A stretch of DNA of 64,000 nucleotides from Chryseobacterium oryctis (GTDB taxonomy: Bacteria; Bacteroidota; Bacteroidia; Flavobacteriales; Weeksellaceae), in NCBI RefSeq assembly GCF_025971925.1, contig NZ_JAPDHV010000001.1, forward strand, positions 434,001 to 498,000, in the 5' to 3' direction. The notes beneath the pieces were generated by a model. It was given only the letters and a program-made list of their open reading frames with translations, ran no database searches and was not told the origin of the DNA. Made by a program: the position numbers and the translations under genes. Position 1 is the stretch's first letter. The number at the start of each line of letters is the position of its first letter. Shown here in pieces: positions 36,017-45,230 of the stretch.

Positions 36017-36045
36017 AAAAAGCCATCAGATTTTGATGGCTTTTT
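36016..36045. terminator. Bidirectional terminator between dusB and deoC
   Basis: Stem AGCCATCA/TGATGGCT (36021-36028 with 36034-36041), extended by an A run on one side and a T run on the other. Confidence 0.9.
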
Positions 36046-36067
36046 ATTTTATACTGAATTAGAACAA

Positions 36068-36814
36068 TTAGTATCCTTCAGATGTTGTTTCATTTTTTTT
36101 TATTAGAGCTAAAGCAGAAGAAGTTCCTATTCTTTTTACGCCCATTTTAATCATTTTTTCAGCATCCTCCGGAGTCCTTACACCTCCTGCCGCTTTTACT
36201 GGAAGTTTACCAGCATGTTCAAGCATTATTTTAATACCTTCAAACGTGGCTCCATTTGGTTTTCCGTTTTGAGTTTCATAAAACCCTGTTGAAGATTTCA
36301 CAAAAATATTAGGTAAATCCCCTTCCGAAAAATTCTCCTCAGCCCAGTTAGAAATATCCCCTGTAAGGCCTGCAATCTGCTCATCAGATAAAGCTGCAAT
36401 TTCAATAATCCATTTTGCAACCTTATGATTTTGCATACACAGCTCTGTACATTTTACAAATTCATTTTTTACAAATTCTAAATCACCTTTTAGATAAGCA
36501 TTATAGTTTATAACGAAATCTAATTCATCTGCACCGTCTTCAATTGCTTTCGAAGCTTCTGCCAATTTTTCGTCTACAGAATAAGTTCCCTCATGAAAAC
36601 CTATTACCGTTCCTATTACAACATTTGAATTTTGTTCTTGAATGTATTTTTTTATTTCAGACACATAATCCGGACGAATCATTACAGCAAAAATACCATT
36701 ATCAATAGCTTCCTGCGTAAGTTCTTTATCTTTTTGTAATGTTTCTTCTTCTGAAATTCCTGATTGTAGTGGCGTTTTTAAATACGTTGAATCCAAATAT
36801 TGAGCAATGTTCAT
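36068..36814 (-). CDS. deoC: Deoxyribose-phosphate aldolase
   Basis: Cleaves 2-deoxyribose-5-phosphate to glyceraldehyde-3-phosphate and acetaldehyde. 248 residues. The Schiff-base Lys lies in LPVKAAGGVRTPEDAEKMI, the second active-site Lys in IFVKSSTGF, and ELDFVINYNAYLKGD is the other conserved block. The Lrp-type regulator ends only 5 bases upstream on the same strand, so the two form an operon. Confidence 0.95.
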   Translation of the reverse strand: MNIAQYLDSTYLKTPLQSGISEEETLQKDKELTQEAIDNGIFAVMIRPDYVSEIKKYIQEQNSNVVIGTVIGFHEGTYSVDEKLAEASKAIEDGADELDFVINYNAYLKGDLEFVKNEFVKCTELCMQNHKVAKWIIEIAALSDEQIAGLTGDISNWAEENFSEGDLPNIFVKSSTGFYETQNGKPNGATFEGIKIMLEHAGKLPVKAAGGVRTPEDAEKMIKMGVKRIGTSSALALIKKNETTSEGY

Positions 36815-36819
36815 AACTA

Positions 36820-37290
36820 TTATACTTTCAATTGTCTATAAATACCTTGCTCCAAAGATATGAAAGTTTCCGTTCTTGTGACTCCTTTTAACTTTTGAAG
36901 TTTACTAAGAATTTGCATAAGGTGATCGTTATCTTTACATAGCACCTTCAAGAAGATTGTATAATTTCCTGTTGTATAATGTGCTTCGACAACTTCATTT
37001 ATATCCTTTAAAGACTTTACCATATCAGGATAATGACTAGGTTGGTCTAAAAATACACCAATGTAAGAGATGACCTTATACCCTATTTTCTTGGGGTTAA
37101 GAAAAGAAATTGAATTTTCAATAACTCCTGCATGTTCTAATTTTTTAATTCTTTGGTGAACTGCAGTCGTAGAGATTCCAACATTTTTTGAAATGTGAGC
37201 TAATGAAGTTTTAGCATTATCCATTAGCATATAGATAATTTCCTTATCAATTGAATCTAAATGGTAAGTAATGTTACTTGAATTTTTCAT
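36820..37290 (-). CDS. Lrp/AsnC family transcriptional regulator
   Basis: 156 residues. The N-terminal winged helix-turn-helix (LDSIDKEIIYMLMDNAKTSL, then ISKNVGISTTAVHQRIKKLE) is followed by the RAM/AsnC effector domain (about 75-150, with YTTGNYTIFLKVLCKDNDHL). It is first in a two-gene unit with deoC. Lrp-family proteins usually bind amino acids; the ligand and targets here are unknown. Confidence 0.92.
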   Translation of the reverse strand: MKNSSNITYHLDSIDKEIIYMLMDNAKTSLAHISKNVGISTTAVHQRIKKLEHAGVIENSISFLNPKKIGYKVISYIGVFLDQPSHYPDMVKSLKDINEVVEAHYTTGNYTIFLKVLCKDNDHLMQILSKLQKLKGVTRTETFISLEQGIYRQLKV

Positions 37291-37322
37291 ACTTTTTTCT
37301 ACTTTTTTTAATACCTATGTTT

Positions 37323-38264
37323 TTAAATTCTACAAATCTTAAACTTTATAAAAACCGGAAAATGATCGCTATAGCCCCCCAAATACCGTGTCCCGGCATA
37401 GGTTCGAAAAGGTCTACCACTGAACTTTTTGTCCCGGCTGCTGATTTTTTCAGAATTAAATACTCCGGCTTTTTCAAAATTTAAAGCCCTATTACCATCA
37501 AACAATGATTTTGACAGTATGATCTGATCGAATAGCAGTCCAGATTTATAATGAAAAGTAGAATATTTTCTTGCAGAGAACAACTCTTGAAAAGGGTTCT
37601 TCAACACTACTTTATTGTCGTTATCATAGAGAATTCTAATCAAATTTTCATCATCTGGGTTTTCATTAAAGTCACCACACAATACAACATGTTCATCACT
37701 CTTTTCTAAAAGCTTCAGAATTCTGTCATGAATTTCTGAAAGTATAAAAGATCTTTTAGGCTTATTAATATCTTTTTCTCGCTTAGAGGGAAGGTGAGCG
37801 ACAAAAAAATTAATAATATCTCCTTTATATTTTACTTTCATAAAGAGTACATCCCTAGTTGTATCGTAATACTCAACATTATTTTCTTTAATATTAAAGA
37901 CATAAGAGATTGATTCTGAATCAATTACCTCTATCTCATCTTTATTATATAGCATTGCTACATCTACCTTTCTTTCGTCCATAGAATTGTAATGTACAAT
38001 TCCATACTTGGAGTTAAAAGGATCCATCTTTACAAGCTCTTCCAGTACTTTCCTTCCGGAAATTTCCGCGAGCCCAATCATGAACGGTAAAACACCATTC
38101 TCCTCCTTCATCAATTGAAAAACGTGCGAAATTTTAAAAAGCTTATCCTTATACTTTCTCTCGTCCCAATTTCTTAGTCCAGATTTAGTTGGGTCTAGTC
38201 TATGATTTGGTTTGGGATCAGGCAAAAATAAATTTTCAACATTATAAAAAGTGAACAACTCCAT
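37323..38264 (-). CDS. Endonuclease/exonuclease/phosphatase family protein
   Basis: 313 residues. FYNVENLF at the start carries the metal-binding Asn and Glu. Further EEP motifs are MIGLAEISG, VAHLPS, LCGDFNENPDD and the C-terminal GGYSDHFPVFIKF with the catalytic His. No signal peptide is visible, so probably cytoplasmic. The substrate (DNA, lipid or phosphate ester) cannot be told. The 289 bases upstream (38265-38553) are very AT-rich and show nothing else. Confidence 0.9.
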   Translation of the reverse strand: MELFTFYNVENLFLPDPKPNHRLDPTKSGLRNWDERKYKDKLFKISHVFQLMKEENGVLPFMIGLAEISGRKVLEELVKMDPFNSKYGIVHYNSMDERKVDVAMLYNKDEIEVIDSESISYVFNIKENNVEYYDTTRDVLFMKVKYKGDIINFFVAHLPSKREKDINKPKRSFILSEIHDRILKLLEKSDEHVVLCGDFNENPDDENLIRILYDNDNKVVLKNPFQELFSARKYSTFHYKSGLLFDQIILSKSLFDGNRALNFEKAGVFNSEKISSRDKKFSGRPFRTYAGTRYLGGYSDHFPVFIKFKICRI

Positions 38265-38553
38265 TTACACGCATTTCTTTTTTTGAAAAATATACATTAT
38301 TTTCAAAATGTAAATTTATTATTTTTTTTTAATATGATTAATTATATTATAATTATTTTAACACTAAAAGTAAACTAACATAAATTATAATCAAAATTAG
38401 ATACAAATATATAATTAAATCTTTTATTTATATTCAGATAAAATCACATTCTAATGAATTCTGTTTATCGTAAAATCCTATATTACGACTTTATTTTCAA
38501 AAAATATCCAAAATAAGTGAATAAAATTCTCATTTAACCTTACATGGGAAGAA

Positions 38554-39225
38554 TCACAACAAATCAGGTCGTTTTTCTTTTGTAATTCTTACCGCTTCAT
38601 CATGACGCCATTCTTCAATTTTTCCAAAATTTCCGCTTAATAAGATTTTAGGAACTTCCAAGCCTTTGTAAACTTCAGGTCTTGTATAGATAGGAGGAGA
38701 TAAAAGATCATCCTGAAAACTATCTGTCAAAGCACTTTGCTCGTCATTTAAAACACCAGGAAGCAGTCTAATCACCGAATCCGCGAGAACGCAAGCTGCT
38801 AATTCCCCGCCAGTCAAAACATAGTCTCCAATTGATATTTCTTTAGTAATATGCAAATCTCTCACACGTTGATCAATACCTTTGTAATGCCCACATAAAA
38901 AAATCAGGTTTTGCTTTATTGAAAGTGTATTGGCTATTTTTTGATTCAATGTAACTCCATCAGGTGTAAGGTAAATAACCTCATCATATTCTCTTTCAGA
39001 TTTAAGTTCAGAAATACATTTATCCAACGGCTCAACCATCATTACCATTCCTGCTCCTCCTCCATAAGGCTCATCATCTATTTGCCTGTGTTTATTTACA
39101 GCCCAATCTCTCAGATGATGAAAATGTACTTCTACCAAACCTTTATCCATCGCTCTCTTCAAAATAGAAGTTTTGAATGGACTCTCCATCAATTCCGGAA
39201 GTACGCTTATTATATCAATTCTCAT
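38554..39225 (-). CDS. trmD: tRNA (guanine-N1)-methyltransferase
   Basis: Methylates G37 of tRNAs using SAM. 223 residues, slightly short of the usual 230-250. The trefoil-knot SAM site is visible as [25 protein letters not shown] and [14 protein letters not shown]. Its start overlaps the end of the NADH dehydrogenase-like gene by 4 bases, so the two are translationally coupled. It is not in the usual rpsP-rimM-trmD-rplS context. Confidence 0.95.
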   Translation of the reverse strand: MRIDIISVLPELMESPFKTSILKRAMDKGLVEVHFHHLRDWAVNKHRQIDDEPYGGGAGMVMMVEPLDKCISELKSEREYDEVIYLTPDGVTLNQKIANTLSIKQNLIFLCGHYKGIDQRVRDLHITKEISIGDYVLTGGELAACVLADSVIRLLPGVLNDEQSALTDSFQDDLLSPPIYTRPEVYKGLEVPKILLSGNFGKIEEWRHDEAVRITKEKRPDLL

Positions 39226-40484
39226 TGTAATGTTTTGTTTTTCTTATTAGGTAAAATAATTAATCGCAAAGACGAATCTTTATTGAAATAGCTCCACATC
39301 CAATTGAAAAATACAGCTATTTTGTTTCGAACGCTCAAAATTAACATTAAATGCAAAAACATCCAGAAATACCAAGCCAAAAATCCTTGAAATTTCATAA
39401 AAGGCAAATCTACAACCGCTCGATGTTTTCCGATTGTTGCTAATGAACCTTTATCATCATATTCATATTCTTTCCACTCATTTTTCGTCTTTTTTAAGAG
39501 ATTTTTACCCAAATTTTTAGCCTGATGAATGGCAACATTTGCAACTTGAGGATGCCCTTGAGGATACTTTGGTGTTTCCATATAAGCAATATCACCTACT
39601 GCAAAAATATTATCGTAGCCTTTTATTTTATTATATCTATCAACTATATACCTGTTTTTCATTAGTTTATCTTCCGGAAAACCACTAACCACATTTCCAG
39701 TAACTCCTGCTGCCCAAATGACATTATTAGACGAGATTTCTTTTCCGCTTTTCATGTAAACCTTATCTCCATCATAATCTGTAACATATTCTTTGCTTAA
39801 AAAAGTAACTCCTAAATCCTTTAAATATTTTTCAGATTTTTCCTGAGCTTCAGGGCTCATTACAGCCAAAGGTTTTTCTGTAGAACTCACCAATATAATT
39901 TTCAGATGCTCAAAATTCATATAAGGATAATCTCTTGGAAGAATATCTTTTTTCATTTCAGCAAAAGCACCTGCCAATTCTACACCTGTTGGTCCACTTC
40001 CTACAATAACAATATTCCAGTTTCCGTCATCGCTTCTGCTTTTTTCAATAATCAATTTTTCAAAAGTCATCAAAACATGGTTTCTGATACTTATTGCTTC
40101 CTGAGTATTTTTCATTCCGAAGGCCTTACCTTCAAGCTCCTGATTACCAAAAAAATTGGTTTTACAGCCTGTCGCGATTACCAATTTATCGTATGTAAAT
40201 TCAGCCTCATCAGTAATTACTTTGTTATTTGCAGCATCTATTTCACGAACTTCTGTTAAACGAAATTGAGTATTTCGGGACTGTTGAAAAATTTTTCTGA
40301 ACGGGAAAGAAATATTGGATGGTTCTATCCTTCCACACGCAACCTGATAAAAAAGAGGTTGAAACATGTGATGATTCACACGATCTAAAACAATTACTTT
40401 TTTATTTTTATTATTTAATGTTTTTGCAAGTTGTAGCCCAGCAAAACCTCCTCCTATTATAATTATCTTTTCGCGTGTTTCCAT
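39222..40484 (-). CDS. NAD(P)/FAD-dependent oxidoreductase, NDH-2 type
   Basis: 420 residues from the ATG at 40484. The upstream TTG at 40493 lies in the -7 box and is rejected. [14 protein letters not shown] is the FAD Rossmann loop and [19 protein letters not shown] the NAD loop; [26 protein letters not shown] is the late FAD-binding block. A hydrophobic C-terminal segment ([16 protein letters not shown]) probably ties it to the inner membrane, as in type II NADH:quinone dehydrogenases. It is transcribed with trmD. Confidence 0.92.
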   Translation of the reverse strand: METREKIIIIGGGFAGLQLAKTLNNKNKKVIVLDRVNHHMFQPLFYQVACGRIEPSNISFPFRKIFQQSRNTQFRLTEVREIDAANNKVITDEAEFTYDKLVIATGCKTNFFGNQELEGKAFGMKNTQEAISIRNHVLMTFEKLIIEKSRSDDGNWNIVIVGSGPTGVELAGAFAEMKKDILPRDYPYMNFEHLKIILVSSTEKPLAVMSPEAQEKSEKYLKDLGVTFLSKEYVTDYDGDKVYMKSGKEISSNNVIWAAGVTGNVVSGFPEDKLMKNRYIVDRYNKIKGYDNIFAVGDIAYMETPKYPQGHPQVANVAIHQAKNLGKNLLKKTKNEWKEYEYDDKGSLATIGKHRAVVDLPFMKFQGFLAWYFWMFLHLMLILSVRNKIAVFFNWMWSYFNKDSSLRLIILPNKKNKTLQ

Positions 40485-40490
40485 AACAGA

Positions 40491-40498
40491 CAAATTTA
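40491..40498 (-). promoter_or_regulatory. -7 box of the NDH-2-like gene, six bases before the ATG
   Basis: TAAATTTG on the minus strand, 6 bases from the ATG at 40484. Together with the plus-strand box at 40534 it makes a compact divergent promoter region. Confidence 0.6.
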
Positions 40499-40533
40499 CT
40501 TATTTTATTTTAGCATTTAGTGGTGAAAAAAGT

Positions 40534-40541
40534 TAGTTTTG
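40534..40541 (+). promoter_or_regulatory. -7 box of the GH25 lysozyme gene
   Basis: TAGTTTTG fits TAnnTTTG and lies 8 bases before the ATG at 40550, but downstream of the GTG at 40520, which favours the ATG as the start. Confidence 0.5.
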
Positions 40542-40549
40542 CAAATCTT

Positions 40550-41413
40550 ATGTCACAAAAAAAGTATAGCAAAAAAACCGCCAAAAAGATACATCACAAC
40601 CGACGAAAAACTTACCTTTTCCGTCGCAAAATTATGCTTGTGATTTTAATTATCGGCTTGATTGGAACCGGCATATACTTAAAACAATCAATCAGTTATT
40701 ATTACGCATTATACTTCAATAAATTTACCCATAAAAAACTTCACAACAGTGAATCTGAGACATTGAGAATCCAAAAAATTCTATCAAATAATCTTGATAA
40801 AACTTATGGATTTGATATTTCACACTACCAAAACAGAGAAGACATCAAATGGGATAGTTTGAGTATCGGAAATAAAACCATTCCGCTGGAATTTGTAGTG
40901 ATGAGAGCGACAATGGGAAACCGTAGTGCTGACAAACATTTTGAAGAATTTTGGGAACAGGCTAAAAAACACGAGTTAATTCGTGGTGCCTATCATTTTT
41001 ACAGAGCAGATGAAGATCCCATAATACAGGCGAACAACTTCCTTAAAAATGTAAAGTTGGAGAGTGGAGACCTACCTCCTATTCTTGATATTGAAAAAAT
41101 ACCTAAACGAAAAACCAATAAAAAACTTATTGAAGATTTAAAAGTTTGGTGCAAAATTGTGGAGGAAACCTATGGCGAAAAACCAATCATTTATACCTAT
41201 TATCATTACTACAAAGATTTTTTAAAAGGCGAATTTGATGGTTACCCTCTTTGGTTAGCCAATTATAATGATGTCCCAACTCCAACACCTGAAGGAGAAT
41301 GGAATTTTTGGCAGTTTACAGAAAATGGCATCGTTCACGGAATTAATACAAAAGTGGATTTGGACATCTACAACGGAAATTTATGGTCTTTAAAAAGATT
41401 GACCTTAGATTAG
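40550..41413 (+). CDS. Membrane-anchored GH25 lysozyme
   Basis: 287 residues from the ATG at 40550; a GTG at 40520 would add ten residues. A basic cytoplasmic start is followed by one membrane helix (IMLVILIIGLIGTGIYL). The GH25 muramidase domain starts with GFDISHYQNREDIKWD and contains RGAYHFYRADEDP and LPPILDIE, which carry the catalytic Asp and Glu, then PIIYTYYHYY, WLANYN and a final WQFTENG...VDLDIYNG. It is thus positioned to cut peptidoglycan from the periplasmic side. Divergent from the NDH-2-like gene. Confidence 0.93.
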   Translation: MSQKKYSKKTAKKIHHNRRKTYLFRRKIMLVILIIGLIGTGIYLKQSISYYYALYFNKFTHKKLHNSESETLRIQKILSNNLDKTYGFDISHYQNREDIKWDSLSIGNKTIPLEFVVMRATMGNRSADKHFEEFWEQAKKHELIRGAYHFYRADEDPIIQANNFLKNVKLESGDLPPILDIEKIPKRKTNKKLIEDLKVWCKIVEETYGEKPIIYTYYHYYKDFLKGEFDGYPLWLANYNDVPTPTPEGEWNFWQFTENGIVHGINTKVDLDIYNGNLWSLKRLTLD

Positions 41414-41444
41414 TTTTCAGGAATTTCTTTTACTTTAGATATTT

Positions 41445-42584
41445 TCAAAAATCAGATTTGAACGGTTTTCGCTGAATCCATTCAACTTTTGGATTTACAG
41501 AAAGAAAGATTCTTTCAATATATGGATTCAGAATTTTATTGTTATGCTTCATCAAACCAAAAATCTCAACAGGTTCAGCACCAATGGTAGATTTTATTTC
41601 CAAAGCAGTTCTTCCGAAAATAACCTTGTCAAATCTATGACAAATGCCAAACTCTACAATATCCAACAACATATTCAAGTATAATTGTTTTTCTTTCTGA
41701 AGAGCTTTATCATAACCTAAAAAATAAGTATCAATATCATTATTATTAAGAATTAAAGTATAGAAACCTATCAATTTCCCATTTGAAAAATACCCGAATA
41801 TTCTAAAGTTTTGTGCTAAATATTCTTTCATCTTCTCAAAATGATTTTCGGCAAGAAAAAAAGTGTTAAACGGTGCATTTTCAGCCACATTTTGATAAAG
41901 TAGATTCATTTCTGCCTGATGCTTTTTGATTGTCTCCAAATCCAGCTCTCGTTTTACTATACCTTGAATCTTTTTTCTGGCCGCTTTTGCTCTGGTTCTG
42001 TATTTTGTAGAAAAAGCATTAAGATAATCTTCAAAAGTTATCCAATTCTCTCTCAATTTCAAAATCATATTAGGCTGAACTGAAAACCGAAAATATGCCT
42101 GATAATTTTTCCCCTGAAAATATTCGATAAAACTAGCTTGATAATCTTTATAAATAATCAATGCCGTTTTTCTTTTCTCTTTCTGCATCACCTCAACAGC
42201 TTCATCTAAAAGAGAAACCATCTGCCCAAAGGTAATTTTTGAAGAATCGAAATAAAATCCGTTTTGCCCGGTAAGCATATTATTCCCTAAAATCATTACA
42301 TCTTTTCCAAATTTTCTGGCAAAAAAATTACTGATACTACACCAAACCTGATTTTTCTGAAAAGTAGAATGATATTGAAAATCTAAATATTGAAACAATG
42401 CTCCTCCAATCAATTCATCATCTTTAAAAAATCCCATATAATAGCATTTCATATTATCCGGAGCAGATTTTTCCAAAGCATTGAAATATTCTTTGGACAG
42501 CATAATATTACGACTTCCAACGACAGCATTCCAATTCAATGGTAATTCAAAAATGCTATTATATATTTTAAACGTATATGACAT
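41445..42584 (-). CDS. GNAT/FemAB-like acyltransferase
   Basis: 379 residues. The layout (FKDDELIGGALFQYL early; LRENWITFEDYLNAFSTKYRTRAKAARKK in the middle; GYFSNGKLIGFYTLILNNNDIDTYFLGYD late) follows the double-GNAT fold of the peptidogalycan/FemAB-like family. The substrate is unknown; an amino-acyl transfer to an envelope component would fit the fold. The ATG follows directly after the T run of the terminator of the DUF1761 gene on the same strand, so expression would need read-through or an internal promoter. Confidence 0.75.
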   Translation of the reverse strand: MSYTFKIYNSIFELPLNWNAVVGSRNIMLSKEYFNALEKSAPDNMKCYYMGFFKDDELIGGALFQYLDFQYHSTFQKNQVWCSISNFFARKFGKDVMILGNNMLTGQNGFYFDSSKITFGQMVSLLDEAVEVMQKEKRKTALIIYKDYQASFIEYFQGKNYQAYFRFSVQPNMILKLRENWITFEDYLNAFSTKYRTRAKAARKKIQGIVKRELDLETIKKHQAEMNLLYQNVAENAPFNTFFLAENHFEKMKEYLAQNFRIFGYFSNGKLIGFYTLILNNNDIDTYFLGYDKALQKEKQLYLNMLLDIVEFGICHRFDKVIFGRTALEIKSTIGAEPVEIFGLMKHNNKILNPYIERIFLSVNPKVEWIQRKPFKSDF

Positions 42585-42611
42585 AAAAAAGGCTACCTTT
42601 TTGTAGCCTTT
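42585..42611 (-). terminator. Terminator of the DUF1761 gene
   Basis: Stem AAAGGCTAC/GTAGCCTTT (42588-42596 with 42603-42611) followed on the minus strand by six T, ending right at the next start codon. Confidence 0.85.
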
Positions 42612-42629
42612 GCTTTTTAAGATTGTTAA

Positions 42630-43148
42630 TTATTTCTGTGTAACCCAATTAAAACCATCAGCGGCATACCATCCACAAATAATTCCGCCCATAATCATTA
42701 ATGTAATTGCCCAAAATGTTACATTAATGAAAACATATTTCCAGGACTTTCTTTCAAACATTGAATTAATGGCAAAAATAGGAAAGACAAAGAAAAACAC
42801 CGCCAAAAAACCGTGTAAAGCTCCGTGTCCAAAAGAACGATAAACCATACCATACTCCTTCATAAATGCAAAATAAGAAGGAGTTGCGTGGGATTCATCT
42901 CCTCCAATCATTCCTGAAGCTCCAAACTGATGTATAGTGAGAAACTGCATAAAAAAAGAGATTAGAAAAGACAAAATAATCGTCAGAACAAAAATCATAA
43001 TTACATTAGAACCTTTCATCTTTTCTTCCGTCATTCCGGAAGCCTTCATCCAGGCTATTCCTGCAACTTTAGGATTATACCAGATAAACCCAATTATGAG
43101 AGGAACGATAGCTGCTACTAAAATAGCCAGAAAATTGAATTGCAACAT
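42630..43148 (-). CDS. DUF1761 membrane protein
   Basis: 172 residues with four hydrophobic helices. The opening ILVAAIVPLIIGFIWYNPKVAGIAWMKASGM is the conserved DUF1761 block, with the WYNP motif. The third helix follows RSFGHGALHGFLAVFFF. Inner-membrane protein of unknown function. It has its own -7 box and terminator. Confidence 0.87.
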   Translation of the reverse strand: MLQFNFLAILVAAIVPLIIGFIWYNPKVAGIAWMKASGMTEEKMKGSNVIMIFVLTIILSFLISFFMQFLTIHQFGASGMIGGDESHATPSYFAFMKEYGMVYRSFGHGALHGFLAVFFFVFPIFAINSMFERKSWKYVFINVTFWAITLMIMGGIICGWYAADGFNWVTQK

Positions 43149-43178
43149 GGTTATTGATATTTAGCTTGGTTATATTAT

Positions 43179-43186
43179 CAAATCTA
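43179..43186 (-). promoter_or_regulatory. -7 box of the DUF1761 gene
   Basis: TAGATTTG on the minus strand, 30 bases before the ATG at 43148. Confidence 0.5.
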
Positions 43187-43236
43187 CACAAAAAATGTTA
43201 CAAAATACATTTTTCTTCTATCCCTCTAATATTTTG

Positions 43237-43244
43237 TATTTTCG
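43237..43244 (+). promoter_or_regulatory. Probable -7 box of the ABC-F gene
   Basis: TATTTTCG, one mismatch to TAnnTTTG, 19 bases before the ATG at 43264. It supports that ATG over a start at 43195. Confidence 0.35.
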
Positions 43245-43263
43245 CGCTACAAATTTTTATAGA

Positions 43264-45162
43264 ATGAATTACGTTGCTGTCGAAAACCTTACCAAATCTT
43301 ACGGAATCAAAGTTTTATTTGAAAATATCTCTTTCAATATCAATGAGGGTGACAAAATAGCCATCGTCGCCAAAAACGGAAGTGGAAAATCTACTCTTCT
43401 TAAAATTTTAATGGGTAAGGAAATTGCTGACAACGGAAGCGTAATCATCAACAAAGACATACAAGTAGTTTTATTTGACCAGGAAATTGATTTTGATCCC
43501 AATTTGACGATTGACGAGTTTATGATGACTTTAGATTCAGCCCCCATAATGGCACTGAAAAATTATCATAAATCTCTTCATTCAACAGATAACGATTTCA
43601 TTGAAAAAGCCTTAGCCGACATGGAGGTTCATAAAGCATGGGACTTGGAAAATGAGATGAAACAAATTCTTTCCCAGCTGAAAATTACTGATTTGGAAGC
43701 AAAAATGGGAACACTTTCCGGAGGACAAATCAAGCGTGTTGCTTTGGCAAAACTTTTAACAGAAACCAGAGCTGAACATCGTCACACTTTATTAATAATG
43801 GATGAGCCAACCAATCACCTCGATGTAGAAATGGTAGAATGGCTTGAAAATTATTTAAGCAAAGCAAAAATCACTTTATTACTCGTAACTCACGACAGAT
43901 ATTTCCTTGACAGTGTTTGTGACATTATTTGGGAAATGGAAGATAAAAACCTGTATGTTCACAATGGTTCTTATGCGACTTATCTTGAAAATAAGATGAT
44001 TCGTGAGGATAATCTAAACGCAACTATTGACAAAGCCAACAACCTTTACAGAAAAGAGCTTGAATGGATGCGAAGACAACCCAAAGCAAGAACTACAAAA
44101 TCAAAATCTAGAATTGATGCTTTCTACGAAACGGAAAAAGTAGCTAAAACAGATACCCGAAAACAAGGTCTTGAGCTTGATTTTGAAATGAAAAGATTAG
44201 GAAATAAAATCCTTGAGCTTAAAAATATTGATAAAAGTTTTGGAAATAAAGTTTTATTAAAAGATTTTAGCTATCAATTTCAACGTGGAGAAAAAGTAGG
44301 AATTGTAGGAAAAAACGGAGCCGGAAAATCGACACTTTTAAATATAATTCAAGGTTTTGAAAAGGCTGATAAAGGAGAAATTGAAACCGGAGAAACTATT
44401 TCTTTCGGATATTTTTCCCAAAAAGGATTAACATACAAAGAAGACGAAAGAGTAATTGACTTCATTAAAGAAGTTGCAGAATATTATCCTTTAGCCAACG
44501 GAAAAAGTCTTTCTGCATCACAGTTTTTGAGATTATTTTTATTCGATGACCAAACGCAATACTCTCCTATTTCAAAACTTTCGGGAGGAGAAAAAAGAAG
44601 ATTGCATTTGATGTATATTTTATATCAAAATCCTAATTTTTTAATCTTTGACGAACCTACAAATGACTTAGATTTACCTACATTAACTGTTCTTGAAAAC
44701 TTTTTACAGCAATTTCAAGGTTCATTAATTATCGTTTCTCACGACCGATATTTTATGGACAGAATTGTTGACCATGTTTTAGCCTTTGAAGGAGAAGGAA
44801 AAATCAAGGATTTTGTAGGAAATTTCTCTGAATACAGAGAAGCTAAAAGCAAAGAAGAAGCTCTGAAAACGACAACTTCAAAACCTGAACCTATTAAAGA
44901 AACAATTTCACCATCTGTAAACTCGCAAAATTCAGGTAAAAAAAGAAAACTTTCTTTCAAAGAACAAAGAGAACTTGAAATGATTGAGAAAGAAATGCCT
45001 GAATATGAAGAACAAAGAAGTAAAATTTTAGATTCACTTAACAACGAAACAGATTACGAAAAAATAGCAAAACTCTCTGCTGAATTAGAAACTATTTCCG
45101 AAAAACTAGAAAATCATGAAATGAGGTGGCTAGAATTACAGGAAATTCTAGGTGAAGCATAA
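43264..45162 (+). CDS. ABC-F family ATP-binding protein (Uup-like)
   Basis: 632 residues with two ATP-binding cassettes and no membrane helices. The first has AKNGSGKST, LSGGQIKRVALAKLL and IMDEPTNHLD; the second has GKNGAGKST, LSGGEKRRLHLMYIL and FDEPTNDLD. Between them lies a basic linker (RKELEWMRRQPKARTTKSKS), and the C-terminal ~80 residues form a coiled coil (KLSFKEQRELEMIEKEMPEY), as in Uup. ABC-F proteins act on the ribosome or DNA rather than in transport. Confidence 0.93.
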   Translation: MNYVAVENLTKSYGIKVLFENISFNINEGDKIAIVAKNGSGKSTLLKILMGKEIADNGSVIINKDIQVVLFDQEIDFDPNLTIDEFMMTLDSAPIMALKNYHKSLHSTDNDFIEKALADMEVHKAWDLENEMKQILSQLKITDLEAKMGTLSGGQIKRVALAKLLTETRAEHRHTLLIMDEPTNHLDVEMVEWLENYLSKAKITLLLVTHDRYFLDSVCDIIWEMEDKNLYVHNGSYATYLENKMIREDNLNATIDKANNLYRKELEWMRRQPKARTTKSKSRIDAFYETEKVAKTDTRKQGLELDFEMKRLGNKILELKNIDKSFGNKVLLKDFSYQFQRGEKVGIVGKNGAGKSTLLNIIQGFEKADKGEIETGETISFGYFSQKGLTYKEDERVIDFIKEVAEYYPLANGKSLSASQFLRLFLFDDQTQYSPISKLSGGEKRRLHLMYILYQNPNFLIFDEPTNDLDLPTLTVLENFLQQFQGSLIIVSHDRYFMDRIVDHVLAFEGEGKIKDFVGNFSEYREAKSKEEALKTTTSKPEPIKETISPSVNSQNSGKKRKLSFKEQRELEMIEKEMPEYEEQRSKILDSLNNETDYEKIAKLSAELETISEKLENHEMRWLELQEILGEA

Positions 45163-45187
45163 ATCTATGTGAAATAACAATAAAAAT

Positions 45188-45228
45188 AATTAGCCCTACT
45201 CGATTAATTTAATTCAGTAGGGCTAATT
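45188..45228. terminator. Bidirectional terminator
   Basis: A 13-bp stem AATTAGCCCTACT/AGTAGGGCTAATT (45188-45200 with 45216-45228) between convergent genes. Confidence 0.88.
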
Positions 45229-45230
45229 TA

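Noticed and set aside
43195..43263. 23-codon extension of the ABC-F protein
   Set aside because: The segment is not conserved in character and contains the promoter-like box; MNYVAVENLTKSYG from 43264 is the natural start.
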